The notes beneath the pieces are model-generated. The model had not been told where the DNA came from and did no database searches. It was given only the letters and a program-made list of their open reading frames with translations. Positions 23,680-35,059 of a stretch of DNA of 64,000 bases are shown here, piece by piece. Made by a program: the position numbers and the translations under genes. The stretch covers positions 1 to 64,000 of the forward strand of contig WNNJ02001920.1 in the NCBI GenBank assembly GCA_012934845.2, read 5' to 3'. Within the stretch, counting starts at the first letter, position 1. Each line of letters begins with the position of its first letter. The stretch comes from Pomphorhynchus laevis (Eukaryota > Acanthocephala > Palaeacanthocephala > Echinorhynchida > Pomphorhynchidae).

Positions 23680-25400
23680 TGCTTGTTTAGATTATTTGAA
23701 CAGTCGTTAGCTAGAGCAGTGGTTACGTTTTGAGCCGATTTCAGATCTTTCGTTAGAATAACTAAGTCGTCAGCGGAAAGAACAGAACTTGAAGTATGAC
23801 ATTTGTTTCTCAGAAGAGACGGCAAATCATAGATATAAACAGAGAAAAGGATAGGGCTGAGCGGATCTCCCTGCATCACACCGCGGCTAGCAATTATTGT
23901 GTCTGATGAAGTAAGTCCGTCGAAGACATTTAATGAATTGGCATAGAGGATATTGCCTAAGAGTTTCAGCATACGACCAGATATCCGGAAATCCATCGAC
24001 AATTTACGGGTGAGTATTTCTCGATTAACCGAATCAAAGGCTTTTTTAAAGTCAACAAAGATAGCATATAAATGACTCTTGCGTTCGAATTGTAATAACA
24101 CTTGTTCACGAACTACCTTGATTGCATCCACCGTTGATCGGTGAGGTCGGAAACCAAATTGTTCTGGCGGCAACAGATAATCACGGTGTTTCGATAATCG
24201 ATTGGTTATAAGAGTGGACAAAAATTTATAGGTATGGTTTAGCAGGGCAATTCCACGGTACGAGTTGGTATCACTTATATCCCCTTTACCCTTATACATG
24301 ATTTTTATTACAGCTTGCTTCCATGACACCGGCATTTGATAACCGTATAGGACAATTGAATAAATGTGGCCAATAACTCGATAATAAATGAAAGGAATCT
24401 TTAATTTGGCCGCCTTAATATTAGACATAAAAAAGAGAGCAAGTTCCAATTTGGCCAACGAAAATGGAGCATTTAGTTGGTCATTGTCACTGCCCAAGCA
24501 TAGCAATGTTATCCGCGCATTATTATTACGACACATTGGGAGGTCTTGTGAATTCACGAGAATATCGTTAAAGTGCTTAAACCAACGGTTCATCGGGATG
24601 CCGGAGGTACTAACATTGTTTTTCTTTGCAGTTTCCAGGAGCATCATTCTGCTTGTCGCAAGCGTTTGTATTCTTCCTTTAATAATATTGATTTGCGAAA
24701 TTTTGATAACATCGTACAATACACACGCCGTAAGAAAATAAAATTCATATTAATATCATGATCAAACCGCCGGCTTCTGCCCATAAGTATGAGCTTTCTC
24801 CGTAGCTGTACAAGGGGTATTGGCTTACGATGTATCTTGTTTCCATAATGTTGAGAATTGCTGTTAGAGAGTAGATGACATGCGGTGAGAAGGTATTCAC
24901 TGATTTCGGAGAAACGTGCTTTTATTTCATACGTATTTAGAAGATCAACCGCGTCTTTAATCATATTATGATTCAAATTCCTGAAACAAAGTGTTCTGCT
25001 AATTTGTGAAGGTAAGGATTTCTCTATTGGTGTGTTAATATGATTTTCTAGAATGAAAGGTACAGGTTTGTGTTTGCGGAGTAAAGCTTATTCGGATGCA
25101 ATGTCCAGTTTAATCTTTTTGACGCTAACATTTGTAAATATGAAATCGATGCAACTTCGCTTATTGTGAGACTTATAAGTCCATCCTTCTACGGGTACGT
25201 GCAACTCAAGACCAAACTCACTGAAAAAGTATAACAGTTGCTTAAGTTTAGATGGGACAGAGTTCATGAAACGTGCATTAAAATCTCCCGCGACGATTAT
25301 GAAATTTTCAGAAGATAAATCACTTAAAAAAGGCGAAACTTTATTGATGATATCACAAGCCGACATCAATGGGTTAAAATAGCAACCTATTAAAATGATA
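23680..25400 (-). pseudogene. LINE ORF2: endonuclease and RT (inverted part)
   Basis: Endonuclease remnant at 25088-25369: FIIVAGDFNARF (catalytic D-x-N), YKSHNKRSCIDFIFTNV. RT at about 23680-24720: KGKGDISDTNSYRGIALLNH (motif 1), FGFRPHRSTVDAI, YAIFVDFKKAFDSVNRE (motif A), GVMQGDPLSPILFSVYIYDL (motif B), VLSADDLVILTKD (motif C, FADD changed to SADD but both Asp kept). More than 330 codons of RT are open, so this is one of the best-preserved RTs here. The thumb and C-terminal domain are on the other strand at 26530-27460. The clade is uncertain; the KGxxxNYRGIALLN and QGDPLSPxLF style suggests an R4/Dong- or RTE-like lineage. Confidence 0.8.
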
Positions 25401-25718
25401 CCACATGAAACTATATATTACGTTAGATGACTTTTTAACTTCCCAGTTTGTAAAGTTTGGACTAACAGCAATGGACACGCCACCGAAGGGTCGACCACGG
25501 TTACCCAACGATGCTGGAATATTAAAAGTGTAATAGTTAGGTAAGGACACCAATTGAGTAGAAAGAGTTTCAGTAAGGACGATTAAATCAAACGAAGAAA
25601 TCCAGGAAGTTATATCCGCTGATATTAAATAGTTTAGTCTCTCGACAATAAATAGGAGTAATCGGAGTAAATTTGACTTATTGGTCTGGAAGTAAGTTCG
25701 AACACTATCTTGGGATAG

Positions 25719-26513
25719 TCATATGGATATCTCTTCATCCCCAGATTTATTCTCATCGGTAGCCTTTTTGGAATAACTTGGCACTACGCGACAATCTCGA
25801 ATGCGATAAACAATGTTAGGATTTTCAACACGTTTCTGATGAAGCTCTTCCCGTAAGGATCTTTGAATCTCACGTTCTGGGTGGGACAAGTCTGCATTCA
25901 CAAAAACATCATGGAAATTCGTCGAATCTTTCATTAAGTGAGATCTTGAAAGCAGCTGAGTAACGGTGGACTCATCGACAGTCATTAAGATCCACGGTAG
26001 TGTATAAACTCGTTTTGCTGAGAAACGCCTTAAATAATCGAAGATCATCACCCGACTGCCTAAGATCACGGATAATAACGTTTGAAAATCTCTGTGAATC
26101 CCTACTAAACGTTTGCGCCAGTTTTAAAGGAATAGAGTCAATTCTTGTAGCATGTGAGGCTGTTAGAACAGTGCGTGATACCTCTTTTCTAATAATACTG
26201 GCGAACGTTTGTTTAATCGGGGTATAGGAGATTATATTAGATGTCAATTGCTGAACACTAGCAGGTGTAGATATGGCTTGCATGTGTTTCAAGATATGGC
26301 TTGCATATGTTTCAAGATATGGCTTGCATGTGTTTCATTTACCTCAGAGACGAGAGAGTTCAAAGATTGTTTAGTGGCGTCAAGGTCTACACGTAATTTA
26401 TTAATGTGAAATGTCGCACAGGATCCGCAGAAAAAGTCCTCAAAAAGAAATTTATGCTTACCTGTTTGGGAATTCTGACATGAGTGTGCAGTGGACATCC
26501 AACTTGAGTACAT
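25719..26513 (-). pseudogene. LINE ORF1 with coiled segment and C-terminal basic block
   Basis: Two - strand frames cover ORF1. The N-terminal part (26289-26513) has a Cys pair in the context DFFCGSCATFHI, possibly the end of a PHD-like finger, followed by a heptad-like helix (KLRVDLDATKQSLNSLVSEV). The C-terminal part (25719-26292) has SHATRIDSIPLK, VIIRDLRQSGDDLRLFKAFL and FHDVFVNADLSHPEREI, EELHQKRVENPN. That VFVNxDLTxxER...LRxELxxR arrangement is common at the end of ORF1 proteins in LINEs of cnidarians and other invertebrates. A three-fold ~24-bp tandem repeat (26270-26335) lies inside it. It sits directly upstream of ORF2 on the same strand. Confidence 0.6.
26270..26335. repeat. Triplicated ~24-bp tandem repeat in ORF1
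   Basis: Three near-identical copies of AAGATATGGCTTGCATRTGTTTC-like sequence with 1-2 differences. It lengthens the helical region of the ORF1 product by two octapeptides (ILKHMQAIS-like). Probably replication slippage. Confidence 0.85.
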
Positions 26514-26529
26514 CTGATTTCCAAACTGA

Positions 26530-27460
26530 CGTACTAAATTGAAGTGAATATCGATAAAACAAAGGTAGTAAAGTTTCGTAGTGGCAGATTGTGCTCATAT
26601 GACAAGATTAGTTTAAACAGCAGGAAGGTAGAGTTCAGTAATCAATACACGTACTTGGGGATGCTATTGACGAGTAGGTGGTCTTTTATGCTTTATATCG
26701 AAAAGAAATGTGCGAAAATCGTCATAGTTACTTGGCCGGTTAAATGTTTAGGTAAGCTTTCCTTTGTTGGTGCTCTTCAGTATTTCCATGTCATGCTTCT
26801 ACCGATTTTGTCGTACGCGCTTTCTGCAATCTGGCAGACCTCACGACCGCTAATTTCGCGCAGATCGACAAATGTAAAGGCACATTCATTAAGCGTGTTG
26901 TGGGCGTCTCTCCAAAGTGCTCGACCACTGCGGTTTATGCTTTATCAAAAGTCGAGTCATGTACGGAGTATTTACGAAATATGATCGGAGCACAAGATAC
27001 GGTAGATTATATTCAAAATAAAAAAGACTTTACAGATAAGGTTAGAAAGCTAGATCATCAACTATACACTTCCCCAGTTTATACGCAAACGAGTTGGCAG
27101 TCTACGTGTGCTTCTAAACGCCCCCGTTTGGAGGTTTTTTTGTACAGATATCACGACAAGTTTTGTCGCACTTGCATACCTGTCCATAAACGTGGAGTTT
27201 CGTGTTTTTTTTTCTGTGGTGATAGATGTGAGTCTTTATTCCACGTATTTGAGTGTCCGGTGTTAGCGCAACAATCTTTGAAGGAGATCGATGGGTTAAG
27301 TTTACGCCTAACTTAATAAACCTGCTAAATTTCTTTTTACCTGTTGTGGACTAGCGGTGTACTTTCAAAGATTGATATTGTTTTAAATGACGTCGTTGCA
27401 CAATGTTTTATTTAATTTCTTTCATTTGGCCAAGTCGAAAGACGCGGTGCCCTAATAATT
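26530..27460 (+). pseudogene. LINE ORF2 C-terminal third (non-inverted part)
   Basis: Reads VNIDKTKVVKFRSG, FSNQYTYLGMLLTSRWSF, IEKKCAKIVIVTW, LQYFHVMLLPILSYALSAIW, then in a second frame VGVSPKCSTTAVYALSKVES and CSTT..., and further on RTCIPVHKRGVSCFFFCGD and ESLFHVFECPVLAQQSL. The last block is the C-x2-C...H...C zinc knuckle typical of LINE ORF2 C-termini. The remaining ORF fades at about 27460, near TTTGGCCAAGTCGAAAGACG. It continues directly the RT on the other strand, see the 5' inversion entry. Confidence 0.75.
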
Positions 27461-27469
27461 TTTTCTACA

Positions 27470-28330
27470 TTAATATTTATATTAATAAAATGTCTTTTGC
27501 TCATAATTTAATTTGATTGATTGGAACGGCAACAAAGATAACGATAATTTAATTTTAAACAAATTTTCAAGCACTGATTTTCTTCCTGTTATCAATCGTT
27601 AAATCGCAAATGATTCCTACACTGTACACTTCAATATTTTTTCAATATTCTTTTATTCCATCCTTCACTTAGAAATGGAATAGCGACATGCACCGATTTC
27701 TTTTTGGATCTATAACTGATTTTTTTCGTTTAGAGATAAAAAAATCCTTCTTTATAATCTAATTAGGAAAACAATTAGCTAGCAATGACAAATTAATTTC
27801 ACCAATTCTCCTAAATATATTTAAACACAGTAAAATAACACAATAGGCCAAGAGGTGTGTGAAAGACCCTGAGTGGCTATGTCGGAAAGTGTCGCGTTGG
27901 TATCAACTGGTTGGGTCTGATTCCACTTATTCAATATAAGATTTTTAGGGAATAGTTCTAAGACCATAAACTCGTATTTAATTTGTTTTCTCTTGTTTCT
28001 AGACTGTATTCATATTCGGTGCATTTTGTTATTTAGCTAGAAAACCCTTATTATGGAAACATTGCAGCTTATTGTGTTAATAATTTGCAATTAGACAATT
28101 AACAACATGAAGAAAACACAGATCTGTGTTTGAAAAACCCATATATTTGTGTACAATTAAATAATCTCTCTATTTGTTACAGTTCAAATCAATTAATGAA
28201 AAGAAAATTTGTAAATAGCCAATTGACGAGTATCATAATAATAAAGATTTTCTTAAAACAACTAACGTCTTTCTATATAACCACTAAAAAGTTACTTAAA
28301 ATAAAACATTCAGAGAAAAAAGAGAATCAA
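27470..28330. other. Intergenic sequence without a gene
   Basis: AT-rich; only short open stretches without recognisable content. The segment near 27850-27920 (AGGTGTGTGAAAGACCCTGAGTGGCTATGTCGGAAAG) is a diverged + strand piece of the CCHC LINE 3' region seen at 44750. Confidence 0.45.
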
Positions 28331-28339
28331 AAATCAGTC

Positions 28340-30680
28340 GTCTTCATGGATCACGGCCTCAGTTCCAACGGGATCTGAGCCATCCAGCCAATCTAACACG
28401 TCGCTCTCCGACTGAACCACGCGGAGTTTTTTAATCCCCGAAGAGTCTAATCGAGGCGGACTATGTTCGGTAATCGCGAGATAAGGAGCTTGAGAAACCT
28501 TAGTGTTCGCTCTGGCCGACGTACTCTCGAAAATAAAACTAATCCCGAAATAGCCCATGTACTCCAAAGGCGCACTTGGGTTTTTCCGTTCAATGATAGA
28601 TGATGAGCCCGTTTTAGGGCCCCCTAGCTTTCTTTAGGATACGCTTAAGTCTATCCAGGTCAGCTTTCGCTGATCAGTTCACCGTAGTGGTGAACTTCAG
28701 ATATTTTACTCGACTTGTGAAGGTAGGAAGTGGTTAATTAGTCAATATGGAAGATAGAGCTGAGAGTGTTAGTCTCTTTAATTTTTCTTTGTTGCAGGGG
28801 TACAATGAAAGATGAGTACCTGCAATTTGGATGAATTGAGAATAAGATTGGACGGGGTCAGTTGGTCTCTTAATCTTAAAAAACGGCTGATGTCCGAGAC
28901 TGTATTTTTGCACCTGCGTCGAGAGAACAGGGATGTGGTATCATCAGCGTCTACGACGAGATGTTGATCACGTTCAAATGCCTTGAAGAGAACAATGGAT
29001 GTAGCAGGATATAAGATAGGAGATAGTGGGTACCTGAATGCACTAATATGTACTAATGTAATAGGGTAGAACTGACGCGCATTAGGGTCGTCTTCATAGT
29101 AAAACTGCTTGGTGTACAACAATATGTCCACCGTGTTAAATATTTTCGCAGACAACCCGACGGACTTGAGAGAGGAGATAAGGAAGGGAATGAAGATAAA
29201 GTCAAATGCAGCATAAAGCCAAGAAAAAAGCCACAACAAGCTGATAATTGTTATCCCGACAAAACTTATGCACTTCACTAATTGCTGAATGGACCAAGCG
29301 ATCTTTTACGTACGTATGAAAACCTGGTGGGATTAAATTTCTGCTACTTAGATGGTCGCGGATTTTACGCGCAAGCGCTTTGTCGTAAATAGAAATGAGA
29401 GAGTTTTGTATCGAAATGGGCCGCAGATCTTTATGACATGTAATCGATTTCTGTTTTGGTAAAAATACGCGACGGCTGATATTTATGCCAGCAATGTCGT
29501 ACGGGGTGGCTAATAGCATTGTGATGGCGACTTCCTGGAGGTGACCGGGAGTGGCCCAGGAGTTACGGATAAGTGTAACAGCTTAGTCCGTACCCCTGAA
29601 GTTACACCAAGGCGGGATTGGTTGGGGTGATTGAGTGGCTCCATAATTATGTATGAATAGCGACTCCTCTAAAACTTTATCAATGCCTATACTACCTATC
29701 CCGACCAATGCTCTATCCGTCCAACAGACGAACTTCTCCTTTAATATCTTCCAAAAGGAAGACTGAGAAGGGTTAAGGTGAGCAATGCACGCCCTATCTT
29801 CCCCAGCTGGAACCTATATCTAGTTCTTTAGTATTCATTCGATAGGACCTGTCTGGCGGAAACAGAAAGATTAGGACGGTGTAGCATATTAGTAGGACCT
29901 TGAGTTTTGTTGGAGTGGGATTGTACATACAACTTTTATAGGTAGTTGAATGCAACGCGAAGCTTGCGAAGAGAGGTAGAAATTAAATTCGGTAAAACCC
30001 ACTTTTCCAATTCTGGGGAAGAGTTGGATAGCAGCCTGGAATAACGCCACTCTGGTAGGATCAAAGTGACTCATCCTTTTAAGCTAAGTATCTTCCTCTA
30101 TCCGCCAGCGAATTAGGTCATGATAAGTGGTTAGTTGTTAGCGCGACTGCTCCGTGCAGATGGGTTTCAACAACCACATCTTATGAAGCAGTAATATATC
30201 GAGGAGAGAATTTGTTGTTGAGCAATGAAAGGTAGGGGACGGTGGTTTGTGAATAAGCTAGTCGCTCCTTGCTCTGCGGAGTGCTGCATTAATCCAACTA
30301 CCAGTTCTGTCGTTAAAGTCACTTAGTTACATGTCATAGCCACTACCTAAAATACGATCCAGGAGGTGATGGTTCTTGTGAATCTCCCCTTGACGGATGT
30401 AGATATTGGCTATACTGATGCGTTTCCCGTTCTTACAGAGTGTTATAGCTAAGCAAGACAGGGCTGGACAAGAGTAGTTTAATAGGAGGGAGGAGCATTT
30501 AACTAGGGTTAAAAGACTGAGATGAAAATGAGTGAGGTGGGGCTATGTACGGAGTATAGAGGGTGTAGACCGCGTCTCCTGAAGGACTATAACATCTGCA
30601 TATCTAGCAGATAAAATCTAAGGATAGAAGCACCTCCTGAGTTCCACTGAAGGATATTTAGTGAAAAAGGCTCTTGATTA
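28340..30680 (-). pseudogene. LINE ORF2: broken endonuclease plus RT
   Basis: The endonuclease start is seen as NILQWNSGGASILRF near 30650, matching DILQCNSGGAFALRHLSG of the + copy at 43025. Its middle is too decayed to trace motifs (29889-30074 encodes GFTEFNFYLSSQASR). RT: DLRPISIQNSLISIYDKALA, RNLIPPGFHTYVKDRLVHSA, EVHKFCRDNNYQLVV (29202-29519), then LSAKIFNTVDILLYTKQFYY and DADDTTSLFSRRRC (28778-29278; the + copy keeps YADD). The C-terminal tail SPPRLDSSGIKKLRVVQSE and WLDGSDPVG ends the element (28334-28567). Confidence 0.7.
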
Positions 30681-30999
30681 CTTTGCATTGTATTAAGCTA
30701 GCTGGAGTGGGATGCCTCCACCTAGTGCGAACCGGACGTGAGAAAGTTGGCTTCCCACTCTATGTCGGACAAGTTAGCGGCACTTGCCCACGGGCGTTAT
30801 CTTCATTTCCCTTTTTTCTTTCAGACAGTAATTTCCACGCCTTTCCCTGTTTGTGGACTCTCAAGGGGGCGACTGAGTTCGTAGATAAACGTCTTTTCGC
30901 TGATATTCTGATTGAGGGCGCTGGCTGGGATGTGGCGGATGATCGTAACGTCATAAGTGCGTTTTTTTATCAGCGTCTCAAGACCGAAAAATCTTGTCT

Positions 31000-32032
31000 T
31001 TAAATCACACAGCTCAATTTTCAGATGCTGAATAGGAATCAGCATCAGGAGGAGTTTGTACTGCTGGAATCTTGTAATCTAATGAGAACTTCTTGCTCGA
31101 AGGGCCCAGATGTCTATTTTGATAGTCTTTGAATACCTTGCATTTCCGAGACCATGCCGGATGTTGTTGGTCACAGTTCTTGCAGCAGGCTACTTCACTG
31201 CATGGTTGAGTGTGTTCTTCATCGGTTAAACCTCAAACTCTACAGGATTTCGCTAAGAAGCAAGAGGAATTCCAGTGTCCCCATGCGTGGCAACTGTTGC
31301 AGTGAGGGTACGTTAGATTGTTAAACTCAATAACGGTAAAACGCAAGTTGTAATCCAGAAAGGAGTTACATCCTGATTTCTCGAGGAATAATGCATTCTC
31401 CTCGGATGTCGTTGCAAAAGCAATGAGAAGGGGTGTATCCTTTCTCCTTGATAAAACGGATATTTGTAAGTTTATAAACTGATTGAAGTGTTTTAATATC
31501 ATTGGAGTCAATCTCTGGAATGATATTGTTGATTTTAATTGTAGCCTGAATTGGCAGATATTTTATTGTGGCCTTATGATTCAGAGATTCGTGAGCTAAT
31601 TTGATGAATTCTTCGGCAAGGCTTGAGGCTGTAAAGGAGATTTGATAGCTGTTACCTTGAGTTTTTGACGAGTTTTAAATAACTCGATTCTTAACCATTA
31701 ACGAATTTACGCGGAAAATCTGCAAAATAGTTCCGTTTAGCAATCAGAACAATTGGTGTTAGGGACGCTAAATTGGATTTCTTTTTAAAAGGGGGAAACT
31801 CATCAAGCGCTTCTCCCCCGTTAGCATGATCTATTGAAACTTCACTAACTTGCAATAAGTTGTCTTTGGAAGTAGTACTTACTCGGTAGTCGGCAGGATG
31901 AATGTACGTGCTTACATCGTCGAAGGGAGAAGAATTGTTCGATAATTTCATCTTCTTCGCTGCTGTTTTAACAGTATCATAGAGGTTTTTTGAAAGCTTT
32001 GATAGCTCCGACACAGGTTTACTGATGCACAT
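31000..32032 (-). pseudogene. LINE ORF1 with zinc knuckles
   Basis: The frame starts at the ATG ending at 32032 (MCISKPVSELSKLSKNLYD, basic and Ser-rich N-terminus) and continues in shifted frames. It includes LLIAFATTSEENALFLEKSG (RRM-like region) and then the zinc knuckles: HCNSCHAWGHWNSSC, followed by CCKNCDQQHPAWSRKC in a neighbouring frame near 31150-31210. Such gag-like ORF1 proteins with C-x2-C-x4-H-x4-C knuckles bind element RNA in Jockey, I and R1-type LINEs. Two or three frame breaks. Confidence 0.65.
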
Positions 32033-32064
32033 TTTTCAATAAGTTTGATTAACATAACTGACGA

Positions 32065-32117
32065 GTTATGACGTCAGTTATGACGTCATAATATGTTACT
32101 CGTCAGTATGACGAGTA
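32065..32117. promoter_or_regulatory. Paired CRE-like octamers at LINE 5' end
   Basis: Two perfect TGACGTCA octamers at 32069-32076 and 32081-32088, 12 bp apart, followed by the palindrome-like ACTCGTCAGTATGACGAGT (32098-32117). TGACGTCA is the consensus binding site of CREB/ATF bZIP factors. They lie just upstream of the LINE ORF1 start (32032, - strand), so they may be part of its internal promoter. Binding is not shown by sequence alone; an alternative is a simple local palindromic duplication. Confidence 0.4.
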
Positions 32118-32119
32118 TC

Positions 32120-33040
32120 AATCATGCCAATGATACCATTGATTTGAGAATAACTGATTTTTTGAGAAATGTGACAATTAATTTTCTATTAAAATAAAAA
32201 TTTTATGTTAGCAAATAATAAATATTTAGGCAGCTAACAACATTTGCATATTTTTTAACTTTGACGATAATGTTAGATATTTGCTAATGAAAATTTTTTA
32301 TGCTAACGAAAATCACCGTTTTTAACGTTTTTCAATAAATCAATTTAATCAGTTAACATGACACGCATTTTGTTAGGAAAGAATGAAGTTAGCAAATAAA
32401 TTTGCAAATAAATTGGCATTTTGATTTTACTTCTTTAAAAAATTGCCCATTGAATTGGTTAAAATTAGATTTATCCTATAAAAATAGATAAGTAAAATCC
32501 ACATTGTAATCTGAATATCTTACTTCAATTTATCGCTTGTAAGATGATAGATTTATAAATTGCAATCGCTTAATCATTGGATTTACGAAAATTACTATAT
32601 TTTAAATGTTAATAGTTGAACTAACGCTAAAAGTATCTTTACATTTAATTAAATATTATTAAGACGTAATGCAGAAGATTTACTCACCAAATCAATTTGG
32701 CATCGAAGGTAAAAATCTACAGTTTTCAAATATCTTTACCAACTATTTTCTGATATCCAAAGATTAAACTTACTGCAAAAAACTCTCAATTTATGGAGGA
32801 ATAATTGCCGATTGAAACAAGATTGTGTATGTATTTTCTAATCGAATAATCTATAAATATATTTAAAATGCTATTTATTAATTAATATACATTTCGATAT
32901 ATTTATTTATATTTCAATAAATTTAATTAATATACATTTCAAATAAGCTATTTAGGTTATTTATATTATTTACATTAAATTAAAATTTAAAATTGAAATT
33001 TAAAATAAAAGTCAATTATGAATAAATTGCAAATAATCTA
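32120..33040. other. AT-rich sequence without a gene
   Basis: Contains scattered repeated words such as TTAGCAAATAA and GTTAGC but no coding or RNA gene that I can identify. Confidence 0.5.
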
Positions 33041-33440
33041 GTTTTATGAATTGAATAATAAATAACAATGTATAAGAATAGGGATTAGAGGTCATCAGGA
33101 AGAACTGCTGTACTATCAGGTTTAGGCCACTATTCCTCGATCCAACATAGCAGCGGGACCAAATCACGTATTTCCACTGATGAAATTTGATATTTAGTGT
33201 ATCTTATTTTAATACAAAGCATATTCTTTACCCATCCATACAAATGTTCCACTTAATAGTTTAAATTTAATTTAAAAATATTTTGTTGATTTATATATTT
33301 TACTATTTTTTGGTTAATTTTTTATAAACAATTAACCATAATTTTGTATAATCTATTTTTTTTATAAATTTTTTAAATTTATAAAAAAAAATTTTGTATA
33401 AAATTTTTTTTAAAGAAATCCAATATCGTTACAATTAATT
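33040..33440 (-). mobile_element. Old Naiad 3' end
   Basis: The 3' module is recognisable at 33095-33175 (AGAACTGCTGTACTATCAGG, CAACATAGCAGCGGGACC), with most pairings weakened and the small hairpin shortened. A few codons of the RT C-terminus (VKYINQ) follow on the - strand near 33270-33310. Much older than the copies at 36.1 and 50.7 kb. Confidence 0.6.
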
Positions 33441-33718
33441 ATTGATAAAGAATTATTGGAGCTGAATCACAAAAATGAGGATAATTTTATTTGATATTTC
33501 GCTAACCTCCGTTAGCATCTTTAGAAAATTACAATGCTTTTTTATTAAATATACTAATAAATTATTAATTTCTTATTAATATACTAAATACAGAAAATTA
33601 TTCTAAATTATAATATAATATACTAAATTATATTTATTATACTTAATTAAATATAGAAAATAAGTATAGGAAATGCAAATACCAGGCAATATCAGATAAT
33701 TATATCAAACATAAACTT

Positions 33719-34345
33719 TGATTTTCTTAAAGCTTCTCGATAAATGCAGACAAGTGGATCTATAGCACTGCCCAATGATTTTAAATAGTTGATACCGATC
33801 CATTATTGATAAATAATTATTGGAGCTGGATCAAAGGAAAGAAGATATTATTTATGATATTTCGCTAACTACTGTTAGCATCTTCAAAAATTTTTTAAGC
33901 TTCTAGATAGCTGCAGACAAGTGGATCCATAACACTGTCGAATGATTATAAATAGTTGATAATGATCTATTATTGATAAATAATTATTGCAGCTAGATCA
34001 ATGAAAATAGGATTTGTTTGATATTTCGCTAAGTTCTGTTAGCATCTTTAGAATTTTTTTAAGCTTCTAGATAGCTACAGACAAGTGGCTCCATAGCACT
34101 GTCCAATGATTTTAAATAGTTGATAATGATCCATTATTGATAAATAATTATTGGAGCTAGATCAATGAAAATAGGATTTTTTTGATATTTCGCTAAGTTC
34201 TGTTAGCATCTTTAGAATTTTTTTAAGCTTCTAGATAGCTACAGACAAGTTGCTCCATAGCACTGTCTAATGATTTTAAATAGTTGATAATGATCCATTA
34301 TTGATAAAGAATTATTTGGGCTGGATCAAAGAAAGGAGGAAAAAC
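33719..34345. repeat. ~164-bp tandem repeat array (about 3.8 units)
   Basis: The landmark AAGCTTCT falls at 33729, 33897, 34061 and 34225 (periods 168, 164, 164). Units contain GATAATGATCCATTATTGAT, ATTATTGGAGCTGGATCAA and GATATTTCGCTAAC followed by GTTAGC, so GCTAAC/GTTAGC forms a small hairpin in every unit. Related single units lie at about 33440-33535, 34676-34880, inverted at 34925-35056, and at 53120-53245. No coding capacity. I do not recognise the family; it could be a satellite or the repeat end of a small mobile element. Confidence 0.85.
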
Positions 34346-34675
34346 GTTTGTAAACTAAACGTTTTTTAATCCCACTTAAGTGAAAGTGAACTATCAACTT
34401 ACATCCTTGTAAGGTAAATTGATCCGACAATAGGAGCAATCCATCAGTATACTATTACAGGTAGCCCACTATGAATATTATTAAATATTTATAGCTTTAT
34501 AACTTCTTGATTCTATAAAAGAATCTGCATTTTAAAGATAAATCATTATTTCAATAAATAATTCCTTCAATTATTTCTTAATTCAAGGAATTACGAAATC
34601 TTAAATCTTCATTGAGATGAAAGTCTACAAATGCACCAAAGTGCTTTGATTTAAAGAATACAAACATTATTTAAA

Positions 34676-35056
34676 TTTTAAATAGTTGATAATGATCCAT
34701 TATTGATAAAGAATTATTGGAGCTTGATCAAAGAAAAGCTGATTTTTTTGATAATTTTTAATTTTGATAACTTTTTAAATAGTTGATAATGATCTATTAT
34801 TGATAAAGAATTATTGGAGCAGAATCAATAAGGTTAAATTTTATTTGATATTTCGCTAATTACAATTGTAATTTCCTGAGATTACATTTCTAAAATTACA
34901 TCTGTAATTTTTAAAATTATCAAAATTCAGGTGATTGTCTGAAGATGCCTACAGAGGTTAGCGAAATATCAAATAAAATGTTCCTCATTTATTTGATCCA
35001 ACTCCAATAATTCTTTGTCCCTAATGAATCATTATCGACTATTTACAATTTCAAAA
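34676..35056. repeat. Inverted pair of the 164-bp repeat family
   Basis: Two direct partial units (34676-34770, 34775-34880) are followed by a unit in reverse (34925-35056: GGTTAGCGAAATATCAAATA, then ATTATCGACTATTTA). Together they can fold back over about 120 bp. Confidence 0.7.
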
Positions 35057-35059
35057 CAA

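Larger units (their letters stand above)
23650..27470. mobile_element. LINE with 5' inversion (twin-priming structure)
   Basis: The left 2.9 kb (about 23680-26513) is the 5' part of an APE-type LINE on the - strand: ORF1, endonuclease, then RT through motif C. The right part (about 26530-27460) is the C-terminal third on the + strand. The - strand RT breaks off shortly after LVILTKDLKSAQNVTTALA, and the + part begins with VNIDKTKVVKFRSG, the segment that normally follows. The inversion breakpoint joins the element's 5' end to the start of its 3' third. This is the geometry of twin priming during target-primed reverse transcription, as known for L1. The two parts share composition and decay level. 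Confidence 0.75.
28330..32110 (-). mobile_element. Jockey/I-like LINE with CCHC ORF1, nearly full length
   Basis: Order on the - strand: 5' end with CRE-like sites (32069-32117), ORF1 (32032-31000), endonuclease (from about 30680), RT (29520-28780) and C-terminal tail ending near 28330. Two partial copies in the other orientation or location (42210-44880 + and 41230-42000 -) and tails at 45090-45480 and 63945-64000 belong to the same family. Heavily broken endonuclease; RT frames partly open. No RNase H domain recognised. Jockey/I superfamily placement rests on the ORF1 zinc knuckles plus APE-RT order. Confidence 0.75.

Noticed and set aside
30674-31003. + strand 109-codon gene
   Set aside because: It is the antisense of the - strand LINE's ORF1/endonuclease junction, whose motifs read on the other strand.
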